From assembly GCF_025753795.1 (NCBI RefSeq), contig NZ_JAOWPS010000015.1:1-64000 (forward strand): a stretch of 64,000 bases of DNA. The letters are read 5' to 3'. The notes beneath the pieces are model-generated. The model ran no database searches and was not told the DNA's origin. It saw only the letters and a list, made by a program, of their open reading frames with translations. Numbering within the stretch: position 1 is the stretch's first letter; each line of letters starts with the position of its first letter. Below are positions 17,241 through 26,750 of the stretch, in pieces. Origin of the DNA: Mesorhizobium sp. YC-39 (GTDB lineage: Bacteria > Pseudomonadota > Alphaproteobacteria > Rhizobiales > Rhizobiaceae). A program made the translations under genes and the position numbers.

Positions 17241-17557
17241 TTTAGACTCTCCGCCGTGTTTTCTTAGCGACGCGGCATAGTTAGCCGCGATGGCATTAGG
17301 GAAAGGACGATTGCGTCGGCATGGCAGTAGCTTTGCGACGCCGCCCTGGTTCGGTCCCACTGCCACCAACGAAATGCAAGCCGAGGCGGAGCGTCCTACC
17401 CGAGCACCGGCGAGGGTGGGCGCCGGAAGACCGCGGCGGCCGGGGTACCTTGCCGCAGACCGAATCCTCTTTTTCCTTTCCTACAGTGTTGGAGAAGCAA
17501 ACCTAATTTTGAGTAGTTGCTCGAAATATGTCTAAGACGAGAACCGCTCGGAATTTG
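17241..17557. other. Intergenic region between regulator and thiolase
   Basis: It lies upstream of the GlxA-type regulator and downstream of the thiolase stop. No clear terminator hairpin or gene is seen; it should contain the regulator promoter. Confidence 0.4.
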
Positions 17558-18742
17558 CTATCTCCATAACCGTTCCACGCACATGGCAATGCCCATACCG
17601 CCGCCAACGCACAGGGTCGCCAGACCCTTTGAAACGCCGCGCCGCTTCATCTCGAACAACAGAGTATTGAGCACCCGAGCGCCGGAAGCGCCGATCGGAT
17701 GACCAATGGCGATGGCGCCGCCGTTGACATTGACGATCGCCGGATCCCACCCAAGGTCTCTGTTGACGGCGCATGCCTGAGCCGCGAAAGCTTCGTTCGC
17801 CTCCACGAGCTCAAGATCGCCGATTTTCCAGGCGGCCTTTTCCAGCGCCTTGCGCGAAGCTGGGATCGGGCCTGTGCCCATGATCGAGGGGTCGACGCCC
17901 GCAGTTGCCCACGAAGCGATGCGGGCAAGCGGCTCGATGCCGCGGCGACCTGCCTCTTCTTCGGTCATAAGAAGCATAGCAGCCGCGCCGTCGTTGAGGC
18001 CCGATGAATTGCCGGCGGTGACCGTGCCGTCTTTGTCGAACGCAGGGCGCAGCTTGGTCATCGATTCCAGCGTCGCGCCATGGCGGATATATTCGTCCTG
18101 GTCGACCGTAACATCGCCCTTGCGGCCCTTGACGACGAAGGAAATGATTTCGTTGGCAAAGCGGCCAGACTTCTGAGCGGCTTCCGCCTTGTTCTGCGAC
18201 GCGAGTGCGAACTGGTCCTGATCGTCGCGGGAGAGCTGCCACTTCTTGGCAATGTTTTCTGCCGTCGTGCCCATGTGATAGCCATAAAATGCGTCGGTCA
18301 GGCCGTCTTGGATCATGGTATCGACCATCTTGAAGTCGCCCATCTTCACGCCGCCGCGCAAGTGCGCGCAATGCGGTGCCATTGACATGGATTCCATACC
18401 GCCGGCGACGATGATCTTGGCGTCACCCGTGGCTATCTGCTGCATGCCGAGCGCCACCGCGCGCAGGCCCGAGCCGCAGAGCTGGTTCACCCCCCAAGCC
18501 GTGGCCTCCTGCGGGATGCCGGCCTTCATCGCCGCCCGACGAGCAGGATTCTGGCCCTCGCCCGCGGACAGTACTTGGCCGAGGATCACCTCATCGACGT
18601 CGCCCGAGTCAATGCCGGCGCGCTCGAGGACGCCCTTGATGACGGCGGCGCCGAGCTCGTGGGCAGGCGTGTTGGCAAAGGAACCATTGAACGAACCAAC
18701 TGCGGTCCGTCCCGCGCTTGCGATGACAATAGATGCAGTCAT
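17558..18742 (-). CDS. Acetyl-CoA acetyltransferase (thiolase)
   Basis: A 394-residue biosynthetic-type thiolase. The acyl-accepting Cys is in NQLCGSGLRA, the catalytic His in GHPIGASGAR, and the second Cys in TLCVGGGMG. It interconverts two acetyl-CoA and acetoacetyl-CoA. Placed after scoA and scoB it would split the acetoacetyl-CoA made by the CoA-transferase. A 3-oxoadipyl-CoA thiolase is possible in principle, but no other beta-ketoadipate genes are present. It is the last gene of the operon, 52 bases after scoB. Confidence 0.92.
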   Translation of the reverse strand: MTASIVIASAGRTAVGSFNGSFANTPAHELGAAVIKGVLERAGIDSGDVDEVILGQVLSAGEGQNPARRAAMKAGIPQEATAWGVNQLCGSGLRAVALGMQQIATGDAKIIVAGGMESMSMAPHCAHLRGGVKMGDFKMVDTMIQDGLTDAFYGYHMGTTAENIAKKWQLSRDDQDQFALASQNKAEAAQKSGRFANEIISFVVKGRKGDVTVDQDEYIRHGATLESMTKLRPAFDKDGTVTAGNSSGLNDGAAAMLLMTEEEAGRRGIEPLARIASWATAGVDPSIMGTGPIPASRKALEKAAWKIGDLELVEANEAFAAQACAVNRDLGWDPAIVNVNGGAIAIGHPIGASGARVLNTLLFEMKRRGVSKGLATLCVGGGMGIAMCVERLWR

Positions 18743-18794
18743 GAGGGGTCCTTCCAGGATTTTGAATGACTGACACGGCCGCTATGGCAGCGTA

Positions 18795-19424
18795 TCAGTT
18801 GACGATTGTCGCTTCGGTGGCGCCGCGGAACTCGTTCTCGCCCACGCCGTCGGCGAGCTCAACGATCTGCAATCCGCCGTCGACGACATCAAGCACGCCC
18901 AGATTTGTAATGATCCTGTCGACCACCCGCTGACCGGTCAAAGGCAGGGTACATTCTTTGAGTACCTTGGATTCACCAGCCTTGTTGGTATGGTCCATGA
19001 CCACCACGACGCGTTTGACACCGGCGACCAGATCCATTGCGCCGCCCATACCCTTGACCAGCTTGCCTGGGATCATCCAGTTGGAGAGATCGCCCTCCTC
19101 CGACACTTCCATTGCGCCAAGGATGGCCATGGCGACCTTACCGCCTCGGATCATCGCGAAGCTTTGCGCTGAGTCGAAGAAGGCCGAATGCGGCAGCGCC
19201 GTCACTGTCTGCTTACCGGCGTTGATCAGATCCGCATCGACCGCATCTTCGGTCGGGAATGGGCCGATGCCTAGAAGGCCGTTCTCCGACTGTAACGTCA
19301 CATGCATCCCTTCAGGAATATGGTTGGCGACGAGAGTGGGAATGCCGATGCCGAGGTTGACGTAGGTCCCATCTTCAAGTTCGCGAGCCGCTCGCGCAGC
19401 CATCTGGTTTCGATCCCAAGCCAT
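18795..19424 (-). CDS. scoB: 3-oxoacid CoA-transferase, subunit B
   Basis: Beta subunit of a family I CoA-transferase, 209 residues. The catalytic glutamate lies in SENGLLG, preceded by the NLGIGIP loop. With subunit A it moves CoA from succinyl-CoA to a 3-oxoacid, most likely acetoacetate. The gene begins 13 bases after scoA. The two neighbouring catabolic clusters encode BKACE enzymes that can release acetoacetate, which gives this operon a substrate. Confidence 0.93.
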   Translation of the reverse strand: MAWDRNQMAARAARELEDGTYVNLGIGIPTLVANHIPEGMHVTLQSENGLLGIGPFPTEDAVDADLINAGKQTVTALPHSAFFDSAQSFAMIRGGKVAMAILGAMEVSEEGDLSNWMIPGKLVKGMGGAMDLVAGVKRVVVVMDHTNKAGESKVLKECTLPLTGQRVVDRIITNLGVLDVVDGGLQIVELADGVGENEFRGATEATIVN

Positions 19425-19437
19425 GTGTTCTCTTCCC

Positions 19438-20133
19438 TCACGCTACGCGTGTCGTGCGTTGTTCGATGCGCTTCTCGTGTTCGCCCTGGATGAGGCGATG
19501 CACGTAAATCCCGGGCAAATGAATCTGATCGGGATCGAAGCTGCCGACTGGGACAATCTCTTCGACCTCGGCGACGCAAATCTTGCCGCAGGTTGCTGCC
19601 GGCGGATTGAAGTTGCGAGCCGTCTTGCGAAACACCAGGTTGCCTGTCGTGTCCGCTTTCCAGGCTTTGACAATTGCCAGGTCGGCAACGATGCCAGTCT
19701 CAAGGATAAAGGTTTCTCCGCTGAACGCCTTATGGTCCTTACCTTCGGCAACGACCGTGCCGACGCCAGTCCTGGTATAGAACCCTGCGATGCCGGCGCC
19801 TCCAGCACGCATACGTTCGGCAAGCGTGCCCTGCGGATTGAATTCCAGCTCTAGCTCGCCGCTGAGATACTGCCGCATGAACTCGGCGTTCTCGCCGACA
19901 TAGGAGGAGATCATCTTTCTTATCTGTTTGGTCTTCAACAGCACGCCAAGTCCGAAGTCATCAACGCCGCAGTTATTCGAGGCAATCGTCAGATCCTTTG
20001 TACCCGCCTGGCGGATCGCACCTATCAACAACTCTGGGATGCCGCATAGGCCAAAGCCGCCGGCAGCGATCGTCATGCCGTCATGCAGAACACCCTCCAG
20101 CGCATTTGCTGCACTGGAAAAAACCTTATTCAT
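19438..20133 (-). CDS. scoA: 3-oxoacid CoA-transferase, subunit A
   Basis: Alpha subunit, 231 residues, with the conserved GGFGLCGIPE CoA-binding loop and SNNCG. I placed the start at 20133 (MNKVFSS) because a GGAGGA ribosome site precedes it; the open frame continues upstream for 207 codons, but that would read through the divergent regulator gene. It leads the scoA-scoB-thiolase operon and is divergent from a LuxR-type regulator that probably controls it. Confidence 0.93.
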   Translation of the reverse strand: MNKVFSSAANALEGVLHDGMTIAAGGFGLCGIPELLIGAIRQAGTKDLTIASNNCGVDDFGLGVLLKTKQIRKMISSYVGENAEFMRQYLSGELELEFNPQGTLAERMRAGGAGIAGFYTRTGVGTVVAEGKDHKAFSGETFILETGIVADLAIVKAWKADTTGNLVFRKTARNFNPPAATCGKICVAEVEEIVPVGSFDPDQIHLPGIYVHRLIQGEHEKRIEQRTTRVA

Positions 20134-20228
20134 ATTGTCCTCCACTTTGCGATGCCCGCGCCTTTTCGACGAGACCTCGTATCGCGGCAACTTTGCGGAT
20201 TGCGCATGGCGCGACCATTCGTAAGAAT

Positions 20229-20244
20229 ACGTAGGTCCATACGT
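20229..20244. promoter_or_regulatory. Palindrome between scoA and the LuxR-type gene
   Basis: ACGTA, six bases, TACGT: a dyad just upstream of the regulator's ribosome site and in the shared intergenic region. It is a candidate operator for the LuxR-type protein. Confidence 0.5.
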
Positions 20245-20256
20245 GGAGGATTTATT

Positions 20257-20829
20257 ATGCTGAGTTCGGCCAGAGCGAAAAGCTTGGGCAATCTTGACCG
20301 CATCGGCTTTATGCATGCGCCTGACGCGACGCTGGTGCTTTCTAATCGCGTCATCCTGCGGGCAAGCCATCGCGTCCAATCCGTCTTTGGCTGGTTGATC
20401 CGCGAGGTGGAAGGACAGTCGATGAGAATACTTTACCCCGGTCAAACCGATTATGAGGTGATCGGCGAAAAAGCCCGCCGCGCCATGCAGTCCGATCCCG
20501 TCTACCGCGATGCCCGCTTCATGCGTCGAAAGGACGGAGAGGTGGTTTGGATGGAGGCGTATGGTGCCGCGCTTGATCAGGACGATCCGCAAGAATTGGC
20601 GATCTGGTCTTATCGCCCGGTCGCGGCAGAACATAGCCAGGGTCACGGCCTGACTGCCGCAGAGGCGCGGATTGCGCGCTATCTCGTCAACGGCTTCACC
20701 AGCAAGGAAATGGCTCGGTCCATTGGTTGTTCCCCAAGGACTGTCGAAGTCCACCGCGCGAACATGATCGCAAAGTTCGGGGTTCGTAACACGTCTGAAC
20801 TGGTAGCGCGGCTGCTGGCCGCGCGATAG
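20257..20829 (+). CDS. PAS-LuxR family transcriptional regulator
   Basis: A 190-residue regulator. An N-terminal PAS-like domain (about residues 20-115, with RFMRRKDGEVVWMEAY resembling the PAS C-terminal strand) is joined to a LuxR helix-turn-helix at residues 125-188 (LTAAEARIARYLVNGFTSKE, then CSPRTVEVHRANM). Start 20257 has a GTGGAGGA ribosome site. It is divergent from scoAB-thiolase and likely regulates it; the ligand is unknown. No receiver domain is present, so it is not a classical response regulator. Confidence 0.85.
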   Translation: MLSSARAKSLGNLDRIGFMHAPDATLVLSNRVILRASHRVQSVFGWLIREVEGQSMRILYPGQTDYEVIGEKARRAMQSDPVYRDARFMRRKDGEVVWMEAYGAALDQDDPQELAIWSYRPVAAEHSQGHGLTAAEARIARYLVNGFTSKEMARSIGCSPRTVEVHRANMIAKFGVRNTSELVARLLAAR

Positions 20830-21332
20830 AGACCTGTGCGTCGCTCAGCGCCGAGCCGTTGGGCCCGGTCTCGGCCAGCGAAGTGCGCTTGCAAACTTCC
20901 CATCCAAAAATATCAACGATCTCGCCGTGCCCCATTCGGCGGTGACTGTCGATATGGCCAAGTATCATCGGTGTTGAGATTGCATGAACCGAAGACAACT
21001 TGACCGATTTACTGAAATCCCTTCCGTCTGTTTGGCTCGCGAACCAGAGGTGGCCTCTCGCTTCCAACAGGCCGGTGTTAGGCTTCAACGACGTTGCTGC
21101 CCGTTTTTGGGTGTGATCCGGACGGTGCGGGTTCGTGCGCCAATGGCCCACATCACCCTCGCGCTCACGCTGCGCAATGGCCACAAAAATGGTCGCTAAA
21201 TGGTCATGAATGTGATGGCCCGCATCGGTCGCTCGCCCCTTGCTTGAGACAAGGCACCGGCCGATCCGGCACAACCCTGTAATGGAGAACACCGCAGGCT
21301 TACACTGTCCCCTCTGAGCACCATCATAGGGC
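20830..21332. other. Region without a convincing gene
   Basis: About 500 bases between the LuxR-type gene and the oxidoreductase stop, which converge on it. Open frames here lack recognisable content. A short palindrome ATAGGGCCTAT lies just past the oxidoreductase stop. Probably terminators and decayed sequence. Confidence 0.4.
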
Positions 21333-23291
21333 CTATAGTGTAGCTCCGATTTTCAAGCCTTCATACACAGCTTCCTCTGCCGTGCGCGATGCTAGGCAAT
21401 CGCCCAACATATGGATCGGAATGTCGAGCCCCTTCATTTCGGCCTTTAAACCGTCGAAGGGGCGATGGCCGTGACACAGAACCAGCATGTCGATGTCCTC
21501 AAAGACCATCGCGTTACGGCTTGCGGTGTGCTGGAAGAAGACTGTACCGCTATCGACCCCAAAGACCCTCGCATAGGTGGTCACGCGGATGTCCAGCTTA
21601 TGAAGTTCGGCCGCGATATTGTCACGTACATAGAGCGGCAACGCGGCTCCAAGATTGGTTCCGTTGACGGCAAGTTCGACGCTGCTACCTTCCCTAACCA
21701 TCATCTCGGCGATGCCGGGGCCGATCCAGTCGTTCCGCCAATCGGCTACGACGACCCGCCGACCAGGCTTTACATCCTTGCGCAAGATTTGCCACGGATC
21801 GACGACCTGAACGGAACCGTCAAATTCCAGCTTGGGCATGTAAGGCGTTGCACCGGTTGCCATGACTACGGCATCGGGCGCTTCCTTTTCGACCAACCCT
21901 CGATCAACCCAGATACCGCGCTTGATCTTAACTTGGTGGATTTCAAGTTCTCGCGTGAGATTGGTGATGATTCCGCCGAATTCGGCGCGGCCGGGCAGTA
22001 GCTGCGCCAGTCGGGCCTGCCCTCCCAGTTGGCCTTCGCCTTCGTAAAGGGTGACCTGATGTCCACGCTTGGCCGCTGTGATCGCTGCCTTCATCCCACC
22101 TGGTCCGCCGCCTATAACGATGATGCGACGGGATCTTTCGGCACGAGGCAGCGTGCCGTAGTGAAGTTCCCGGCCGGTTTCAGGATGTTGAATGCAAGAA
22201 ATCGGATAGCCGCGGTGAAAATGGCCGATACAGGCCTGATTGCAGCCAATACAAGCTCTGATGTCGTCGGGACGCGCTTCACAGGCCTTGATGGGCATGT
22301 CCGGATCGCAGATCAGCGCGCGAGTCATGCCACACATGTCCGCAAAACCTCCTGCAAGGATCGCCTCGGCTTCATGCGGTTGGTTGATTCTTCCCGTGAC
22401 GAAAACAGGAATGCCCAGCCGGTCCGTGAACCGCTTCGCATCGTTGGCCAGATATCCGCTTTGATATGCCATCGGCGGCGCGATATGGACGGCACCTCCA
22501 ATAGTAGCAGAGGTCCCCGCGGTAACGCTAACATAGTCCAGAAGCGATTCCAGCGCGACGCAACATGCTAGAACTTCTTCACTTTCCAGCCCAGTGTCGT
22601 CGCGGTCATCCGTGCTGATCCGCATGCCGATGACAAAGTTCTCGTCTGTTTCTGCACGCATCGCCGCAAGGGCTTCGCGGAAAAACCGAAGTCGATTGTC
22701 AAAGCTGCCCCCGTAATCATCTGTCCGCTGGTTGACTTCAGGATTCAAGAACTGGATCGGCAGGTATCCGTGGCTTGCGACGAATTCCACACCATCCAAG
22801 CCCGCTAGGAACATGCGACGTGCGGACGCCGCATAGCCTGCTACGATCTCGTCTATAAGATCCTTCTCCATTTCGCGAGGCATCACATGGAAACGCTCGT
22901 TAGGGGAGACGGAGGGCGCATAGGCTACGGCAAGAAGACCGTCCGCGCTTTCCATAATTTCACGACCGGGATGGAAAAGCTGCGAGAAGATCACGCAGCC
23001 CTCGGCATGGCAGACATCGGCAAGCTGTCGGTAACCCGCAATGCAGGTATCGTCAGTGGCCATCAGCATATGTGAGGTATAGCGCGCCGTCTCATGCACA
23101 CCGGCCACCTGCGTGACGATCAAACCTACCCCGCCCTTTGCACGGGCCTGGTGATAGGCGATCAACTCTTCATTGATCAAGGCTTCTGTTGGCAGGGTCG
23201 TGTCATGACCGGTGGACATTATGCGGTTCCGGATGGTCTTTCCGCGAATTTTCAACGGCGAAAAAAGTCTCGAGAAAAGCCTATCAGCCAT
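21333..23291 (-). CDS. NADH:flavin oxidoreductase, N-methylproline demethylase-like
   Basis: A 652-residue enzyme with an old-yellow-enzyme FMN barrel (residues 1-340), a four-cysteine [4Fe-4S] site (CIGCNQACIGHFHRGYPISC) and an FAD/NAD domain starting at VIGGGPGGM. This layout is shared by trimethylamine dehydrogenase, 2,4-dienoyl-CoA reductase and the StcD-type N-methylproline demethylase. The cluster motif with ACIGHFH looks closest to the last group. It likely removes an N-methyl group from a betaine-derived amine, but that is inference. The start overlaps the upstream cupin gene by eight bases. Confidence 0.85.
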   Translation of the reverse strand: MADRLFSRLFSPLKIRGKTIRNRIMSTGHDTTLPTEALINEELIAYHQARAKGGVGLIVTQVAGVHETARYTSHMLMATDDTCIAGYRQLADVCHAEGCVIFSQLFHPGREIMESADGLLAVAYAPSVSPNERFHVMPREMEKDLIDEIVAGYAASARRMFLAGLDGVEFVASHGYLPIQFLNPEVNQRTDDYGGSFDNRLRFFREALAAMRAETDENFVIGMRISTDDRDDTGLESEEVLACCVALESLLDYVSVTAGTSATIGGAVHIAPPMAYQSGYLANDAKRFTDRLGIPVFVTGRINQPHEAEAILAGGFADMCGMTRALICDPDMPIKACEARPDDIRACIGCNQACIGHFHRGYPISCIQHPETGRELHYGTLPRAERSRRIIVIGGGPGGMKAAITAAKRGHQVTLYEGEGQLGGQARLAQLLPGRAEFGGIITNLTRELEIHQVKIKRGIWVDRGLVEKEAPDAVVMATGATPYMPKLEFDGSVQVVDPWQILRKDVKPGRRVVVADWRNDWIGPGIAEMMVREGSSVELAVNGTNLGAALPLYVRDNIAAELHKLDIRVTTYARVFGVDSGTVFFQHTASRNAMVFEDIDMLVLCHGHRPFDGLKAEMKGLDIPIHMLGDCLASRTAEEAVYEGLKIGATL

Positions 23292-23646
23292 TTGGCTTAT
23301 CCCGCGCACGCTGTTTCCAATCGACGGGCGACAATGCGTAAAATACGGTCGCGTTCGTGCCTTCATAATGCAGCTGCGTATTTTCGGGCACCCAGAGCAC
23401 GTCGCCAGGGCCGCAGTTGAACACATCGTCGCCTACCCGCAGTCTGAAATTCCCTTCGAGCGTCACAATCAGCTCGTCATACAGAACGGTCCAAGCGATC
23501 GAACATGCGTCGAACCGAGCGATGCCTGCACCCATGGAGTTGCTGATTTCGGGACCGACCAAACGGCTGATTGATGCCCTTTGCGGATCATCGCCATATG
23601 CCTCAAAGTTACGATCAGATTGTTTGAAATGTATTATGTGTGACAA
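23284..23646 (-). CDS. Cupin-domain protein (EutQ-like)
   Basis: A 120-residue single cupin. The barrel motif is visible as YDELIVTLEGNFRLRVGDD followed by GPGDVLWVPENTQLHYE; the ELIVTLEG motif has a Glu where many cupins place a metal ligand. The start is TTG at 23646, supported by a perfect AGGAGGT at 23652-23658. Proteins of this type accompany amine catabolism genes, with unknown catalytic role. It is coupled to the demethylase-like gene by an eight-base overlap. Confidence 0.82.
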   Translation of the reverse strand: MSHIIHFKQSDRNFEAYGDDPQRASISRLVGPEISNSMGAGIARFDACSIAWTVLYDELIVTLEGNFRLRVGDDVFNCGPGDVLWVPENTQLHYEGTNATVFYALSPVDWKQRARDKPNG

Positions 23647-23773
23647 GTTCTACCTCCTTCAGTATACCTAATTCCAGCATTTGCAACAGAGGCTCCACAA
23701 CTGCTTTCAGCTTGAGATTGTCCGACATCTTCTCTTAAAAGGTTGGACTTTAAGAAACATGAAGCTTCACAAG

Positions 23774-25078
23774 CTAGCTAATTCGCGGTTTTTGGAACAA
23801 TCTTTCTCCGTTTGACTGCGTAAGGCGAGAGATTAAATCAGGCACCGCCCCGCGATCGATCCAGCACCTGTCAACTAGGGTTGATAAAGCCTCCGCAATG
23901 CCTCTTCGGGCGATCATGCTGTGTCCAACGATATTTTCCACAAGGTAATAGTCGCCGCCGAACGTAAGTATCTTATGGGTTGGGGCGGTTACCAGAACTT
24001 CCGAGAGAAAACGAACAGAAGCGACCGGATTTATAATCCACGTCCAACACATGTCGAGATATGCATTGCTGTATTGCTTGCAGATCGCAATGTACTCGTC
24101 CTGGTACGGGTAACCGAGATGCATAAGTATGAACCGGATTCGGGGATATGACTGCAACAGCCGGCAAACGTCGTTGGCGTTCTCCCGCACCCTCGATAGG
24201 GGCATAGAATCCTTAGTGGCGTAATAGCCGGTGTGGATCTTCACCGGCAGGTGGAAATCTTGCGCCTTTCGTAAGCAGTAGTGAAATAGGAAGTCCTCGA
24301 GCTCTCGTGCACCTTCGTGGCCGATGAACGATCGGGGCGCTATAACCGCTGCAAAGTGGCGCTCCGCAACATGCAAGTCCACATGCGCAAAATCCAAAGC
24401 GCGATAGTAGGCTCCCACATACTTTATAGCCACCGCAGTTCGGCCAAAACGCTCGAAGTAGCTGTCGATTGCCGCCAACCAATCACCAAGGCATTTGACT
24501 TCAACGCCTAGTTCTTCTTCCACCTGCCTGACGTCTCCGAGGGAACACCGGCTCAATTCCATGATGCTAAGATCCTGCCCCAGAAGGGTCGGCGATTCAG
24601 TTTCCATGAAGATGCGCTCCATGGAATTCACCTGGCATTGGGAGATGTTGCAGACGTCCTTTATTATGTGTCGATAGAAGCCAGGTTTTCTGGTCTCTTC
24701 ATACTTCGCCGCGACCTCATCGATTGTTTCAAGACTAAATGCGCTTACCCCGTACAGCTCCCTGAACGTCGTAATTAGCGCTTGCGCGTAGCCTGTATGC
24801 CGAATTCGTTCCCAATATGGAGACACAATCTTGAATTTGGTGGTTGCAGTCGTCCCAGGTTCATAAAAGCGCTGCTCTTCGTCGGAGCCCATACCAGCAC
24901 AGTGAAGGTCGTCCTGGACGTACTCTTTAAACAGCAGGGACCAGTCGTCGCAGGGCAGCAGCCAATCATTGCGGGGTTTGAGACGCCGGGACTCTTCTAC
25001 AAGGTGCTCGTGCGAGTCAAAGAGTGGGCTCTCCTTCACCCTGTCGTAAACCCAGGTCATTGTATCGGTTGAAGTCAT
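23774..25078 (-). CDS. Amidohydrolase-family TIM-barrel hydrolase
   Basis: A 434-residue member of the metal-dependent amidohydrolase superfamily. Likely metal or catalytic residues are seen in FDSHEHL near the N-terminus (HxH), KIHTGYY, LMHLGYP and FGGDYYL. The C-terminal NGERLF resembles the usual superfamily end. Start 25078 has a GAAGGA ribosome site; seven extra upstream codons are unlikely. It follows the transporter genes by 36 bases, so it probably hydrolyses a conjugated form of the imported substrate. The substrate is not identifiable. Confidence 0.82.
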   Translation of the reverse strand: MTSTDTMTWVYDRVKESPLFDSHEHLVEESRRLKPRNDWLLPCDDWSLLFKEYVQDDLHCAGMGSDEEQRFYEPGTTATTKFKIVSPYWERIRHTGYAQALITTFRELYGVSAFSLETIDEVAAKYEETRKPGFYRHIIKDVCNISQCQVNSMERIFMETESPTLLGQDLSIMELSRCSLGDVRQVEEELGVEVKCLGDWLAAIDSYFERFGRTAVAIKYVGAYYRALDFAHVDLHVAERHFAAVIAPRSFIGHEGARELEDFLFHYCLRKAQDFHLPVKIHTGYYATKDSMPLSRVRENANDVCRLLQSYPRIRFILMHLGYPYQDEYIAICKQYSNAYLDMCWTWIINPVASVRFLSEVLVTAPTHKILTFGGDYYLVENIVGHSMIARRGIAEALSTLVDRCWIDRGAVPDLISRLTQSNGERLFQKPRIS

Positions 25079-25114
25079 GGCTGTTCCTTCAGTATCCAAA
25101 GGTGTTTCTTGAAT

Positions 25115-26746
25115 CTATCCGAGGCGAGATTTGCGCAGCTTCTTCGTCAACCAATTTGGGTCGCGTTCCGGCACCGACTCTAGAAGTGCGCGGGTATAGG
25201 GCGACTCAGGAGAATCCAGCACCCTGCCCTTTGGACCGACCTCCATTATGCGACCGCCACTCATGATCACGACATCGTCGGCAATTGCGCGGACCGTTGA
25301 AATATCATGAGTGATAAACATATAGGCCAGCCCAAGTTTGGACTGCAGATCGTCGAGAAGTTTGAGAATTTCTGCAGCAACAATTTGATCAAGAGCGGAA
25401 GTAACTTCGTCGCAAATGATCAATTTGGGCTCTGCCGCAATCGCCCTGGCTATCCCGATGCGCTGTTTTTGTCCGCCTGAAAGTTCCGAAGGCAGCCGGT
25501 TTATGAAACTGTCCGGATCGAGCCCGATCAGATCGAGCAATTCCCGCACGCGGCCGGTCAGAGCCTTTCCGCGTAAACCCAAGTACATCTGCGCCGGGCG
25601 CCCGATCAGCTCACCAATCCGCAGTTTGGGATTCAATGCGGTGTCCGCCATTTGATATATCATCTGAACCCGGCGAAGCTGGTCGCGACTGCGCTTGCGA
25701 TAACTGCCGGGCAATTCGTCGCCGTCTAAATGAATACTTCCCTGCGACGGTGGCTTGAGGCCGGTGATTACCCGGGCCAACGTAGACTTGCCCGACCCGC
25801 TTTCGCCCACAACAGCGACGGTGCGCCCCCGGTGAAAATCAAGATTGATATCCTCCAAACACAGGGCCTGGCCGTAGGCGGCGCTGATATTTTGGATGGC
25901 GAGGAGGGGAACACTGCTCGATTTGACTTCGGGACGCGGTATTCTGTTGTACTCACGTACAGCCCACAAGGAGCGGGAATAGTCCTCGCGCGGGGCATTT
26001 ACCATTTCCGCGGTGTCAGCCTCTTCAACCTCACGTCCGTGCCGCAGGATTTTGATCCTGTCCGCCATCTGCGCCACCACCGCCAGGTCATGGGTGATGT
26101 AAATGGCCGCGGTATTATACTGCCTAACAATGTCACGTATCGCCGACAGCACTTCGACCTGAGTGGTCACATCCAGCGCCGTGGTCGGCTCGTCGAAGAT
26201 GATCAGGTCAGGACGACATGACATGGCCATGGCGGTCATGGCGCGCTGCAACTGGCCGCCAGAAACCTGATGCGGATAACGAAAGCCGATCCGTTCGTGA
26301 TCGGGCAGCTGCATACGGCGATAGAGGTCGAAAGCATCCCGCATCGCTTCATCGCGTTGCATGACGCCATGCTGCACCGGCCCCTCGATATATTGCGAGA
26401 TCAGCCGGTGGGCCGGGTTGAAGCTGGCCGCCGCCGATTGAGCCACATAGGCGATCCGGCGTCCGAGGATGGAGCGATGCCCGGCCTCGGACTGCGCAAG
26501 CAAATCGATCCCGTCGAAATGGATCGAACCGCCCGAGATCCGGCATCCATCGCGGGCAAAGCCCATGGCGGCAAGGCCCAACGTCGACTTGCCCGCGCCG
26601 GATTCACCGATCAGCCCGAGCACTTCGCCTTTTCTCAAGGTCAGATCGACACCCTCCACGACCGACGTCCAGATGTCGTTCGACCGGGCTTCGATATGAA
26701 CGTCTTTCATGACCAGAAGCGGGGTAGCATTGGACATATCCGGCAT
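25115..26746 (-). CDS. Dipeptide/opine-type ABC transporter, fused double ATPase
   Basis: Two ABC ATPase domains in one 543-residue chain, equivalent to DppD and DppF. The first has Walker A GESGAGKST, the signature VSGGQLQRAM and Walker B IIFDEPTTALD. The second has GESGSGKST, LSGGQKQRIG and IICDEVTSALD. It energises the two permeases encoded upstream. The start lies five bases after the permease stop; ATG 26737 is an alternative. The family imports peptides, opines, nickel or betaine-like compounds, so substrate rests on context. Confidence 0.94.
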   Translation of the reverse strand: MPDMSNATPLLVMKDVHIEARSNDIWTSVVEGVDLTLRKGEVLGLIGESGAGKSTLGLAAMGFARDGCRISGGSIHFDGIDLLAQSEAGHRSILGRRIAYVAQSAAASFNPAHRLISQYIEGPVQHGVMQRDEAMRDAFDLYRRMQLPDHERIGFRYPHQVSGGQLQRAMTAMAMSCRPDLIIFDEPTTALDVTTQVEVLSAIRDIVRQYNTAAIYITHDLAVVAQMADRIKILRHGREVEEADTAEMVNAPREDYSRSLWAVREYNRIPRPEVKSSSVPLLAIQNISAAYGQALCLEDINLDFHRGRTVAVVGESGSGKSTLARVITGLKPPSQGSIHLDGDELPGSYRKRSRDQLRRVQMIYQMADTALNPKLRIGELIGRPAQMYLGLRGKALTGRVRELLDLIGLDPDSFINRLPSELSGGQKQRIGIARAIAAEPKLIICDEVTSALDQIVAAEILKLLDDLQSKLGLAYMFITHDISTVRAIADDVVIMSGGRIMEVGPKGRVLDSPESPYTRALLESVPERDPNWLTKKLRKSRLG

Positions 26747-26750
26747 CGGC

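Noticed and set aside
17558..20133. Reading scoAB-thiolase as pcaI, pcaJ and pcaF of the beta-ketoadipate pathway
   Set aside because: No other aromatic-degradation genes are present, the thiolase looks like the acetoacetyl-CoA type, and the neighbouring BKACE enzymes supply acetoacetate.
20134..20754. Upstream extension of scoA by 207 codons
   Set aside because: The extension runs antisense through the LuxR-type gene; the start at 20133 has a strong ribosome site and matches the family length.
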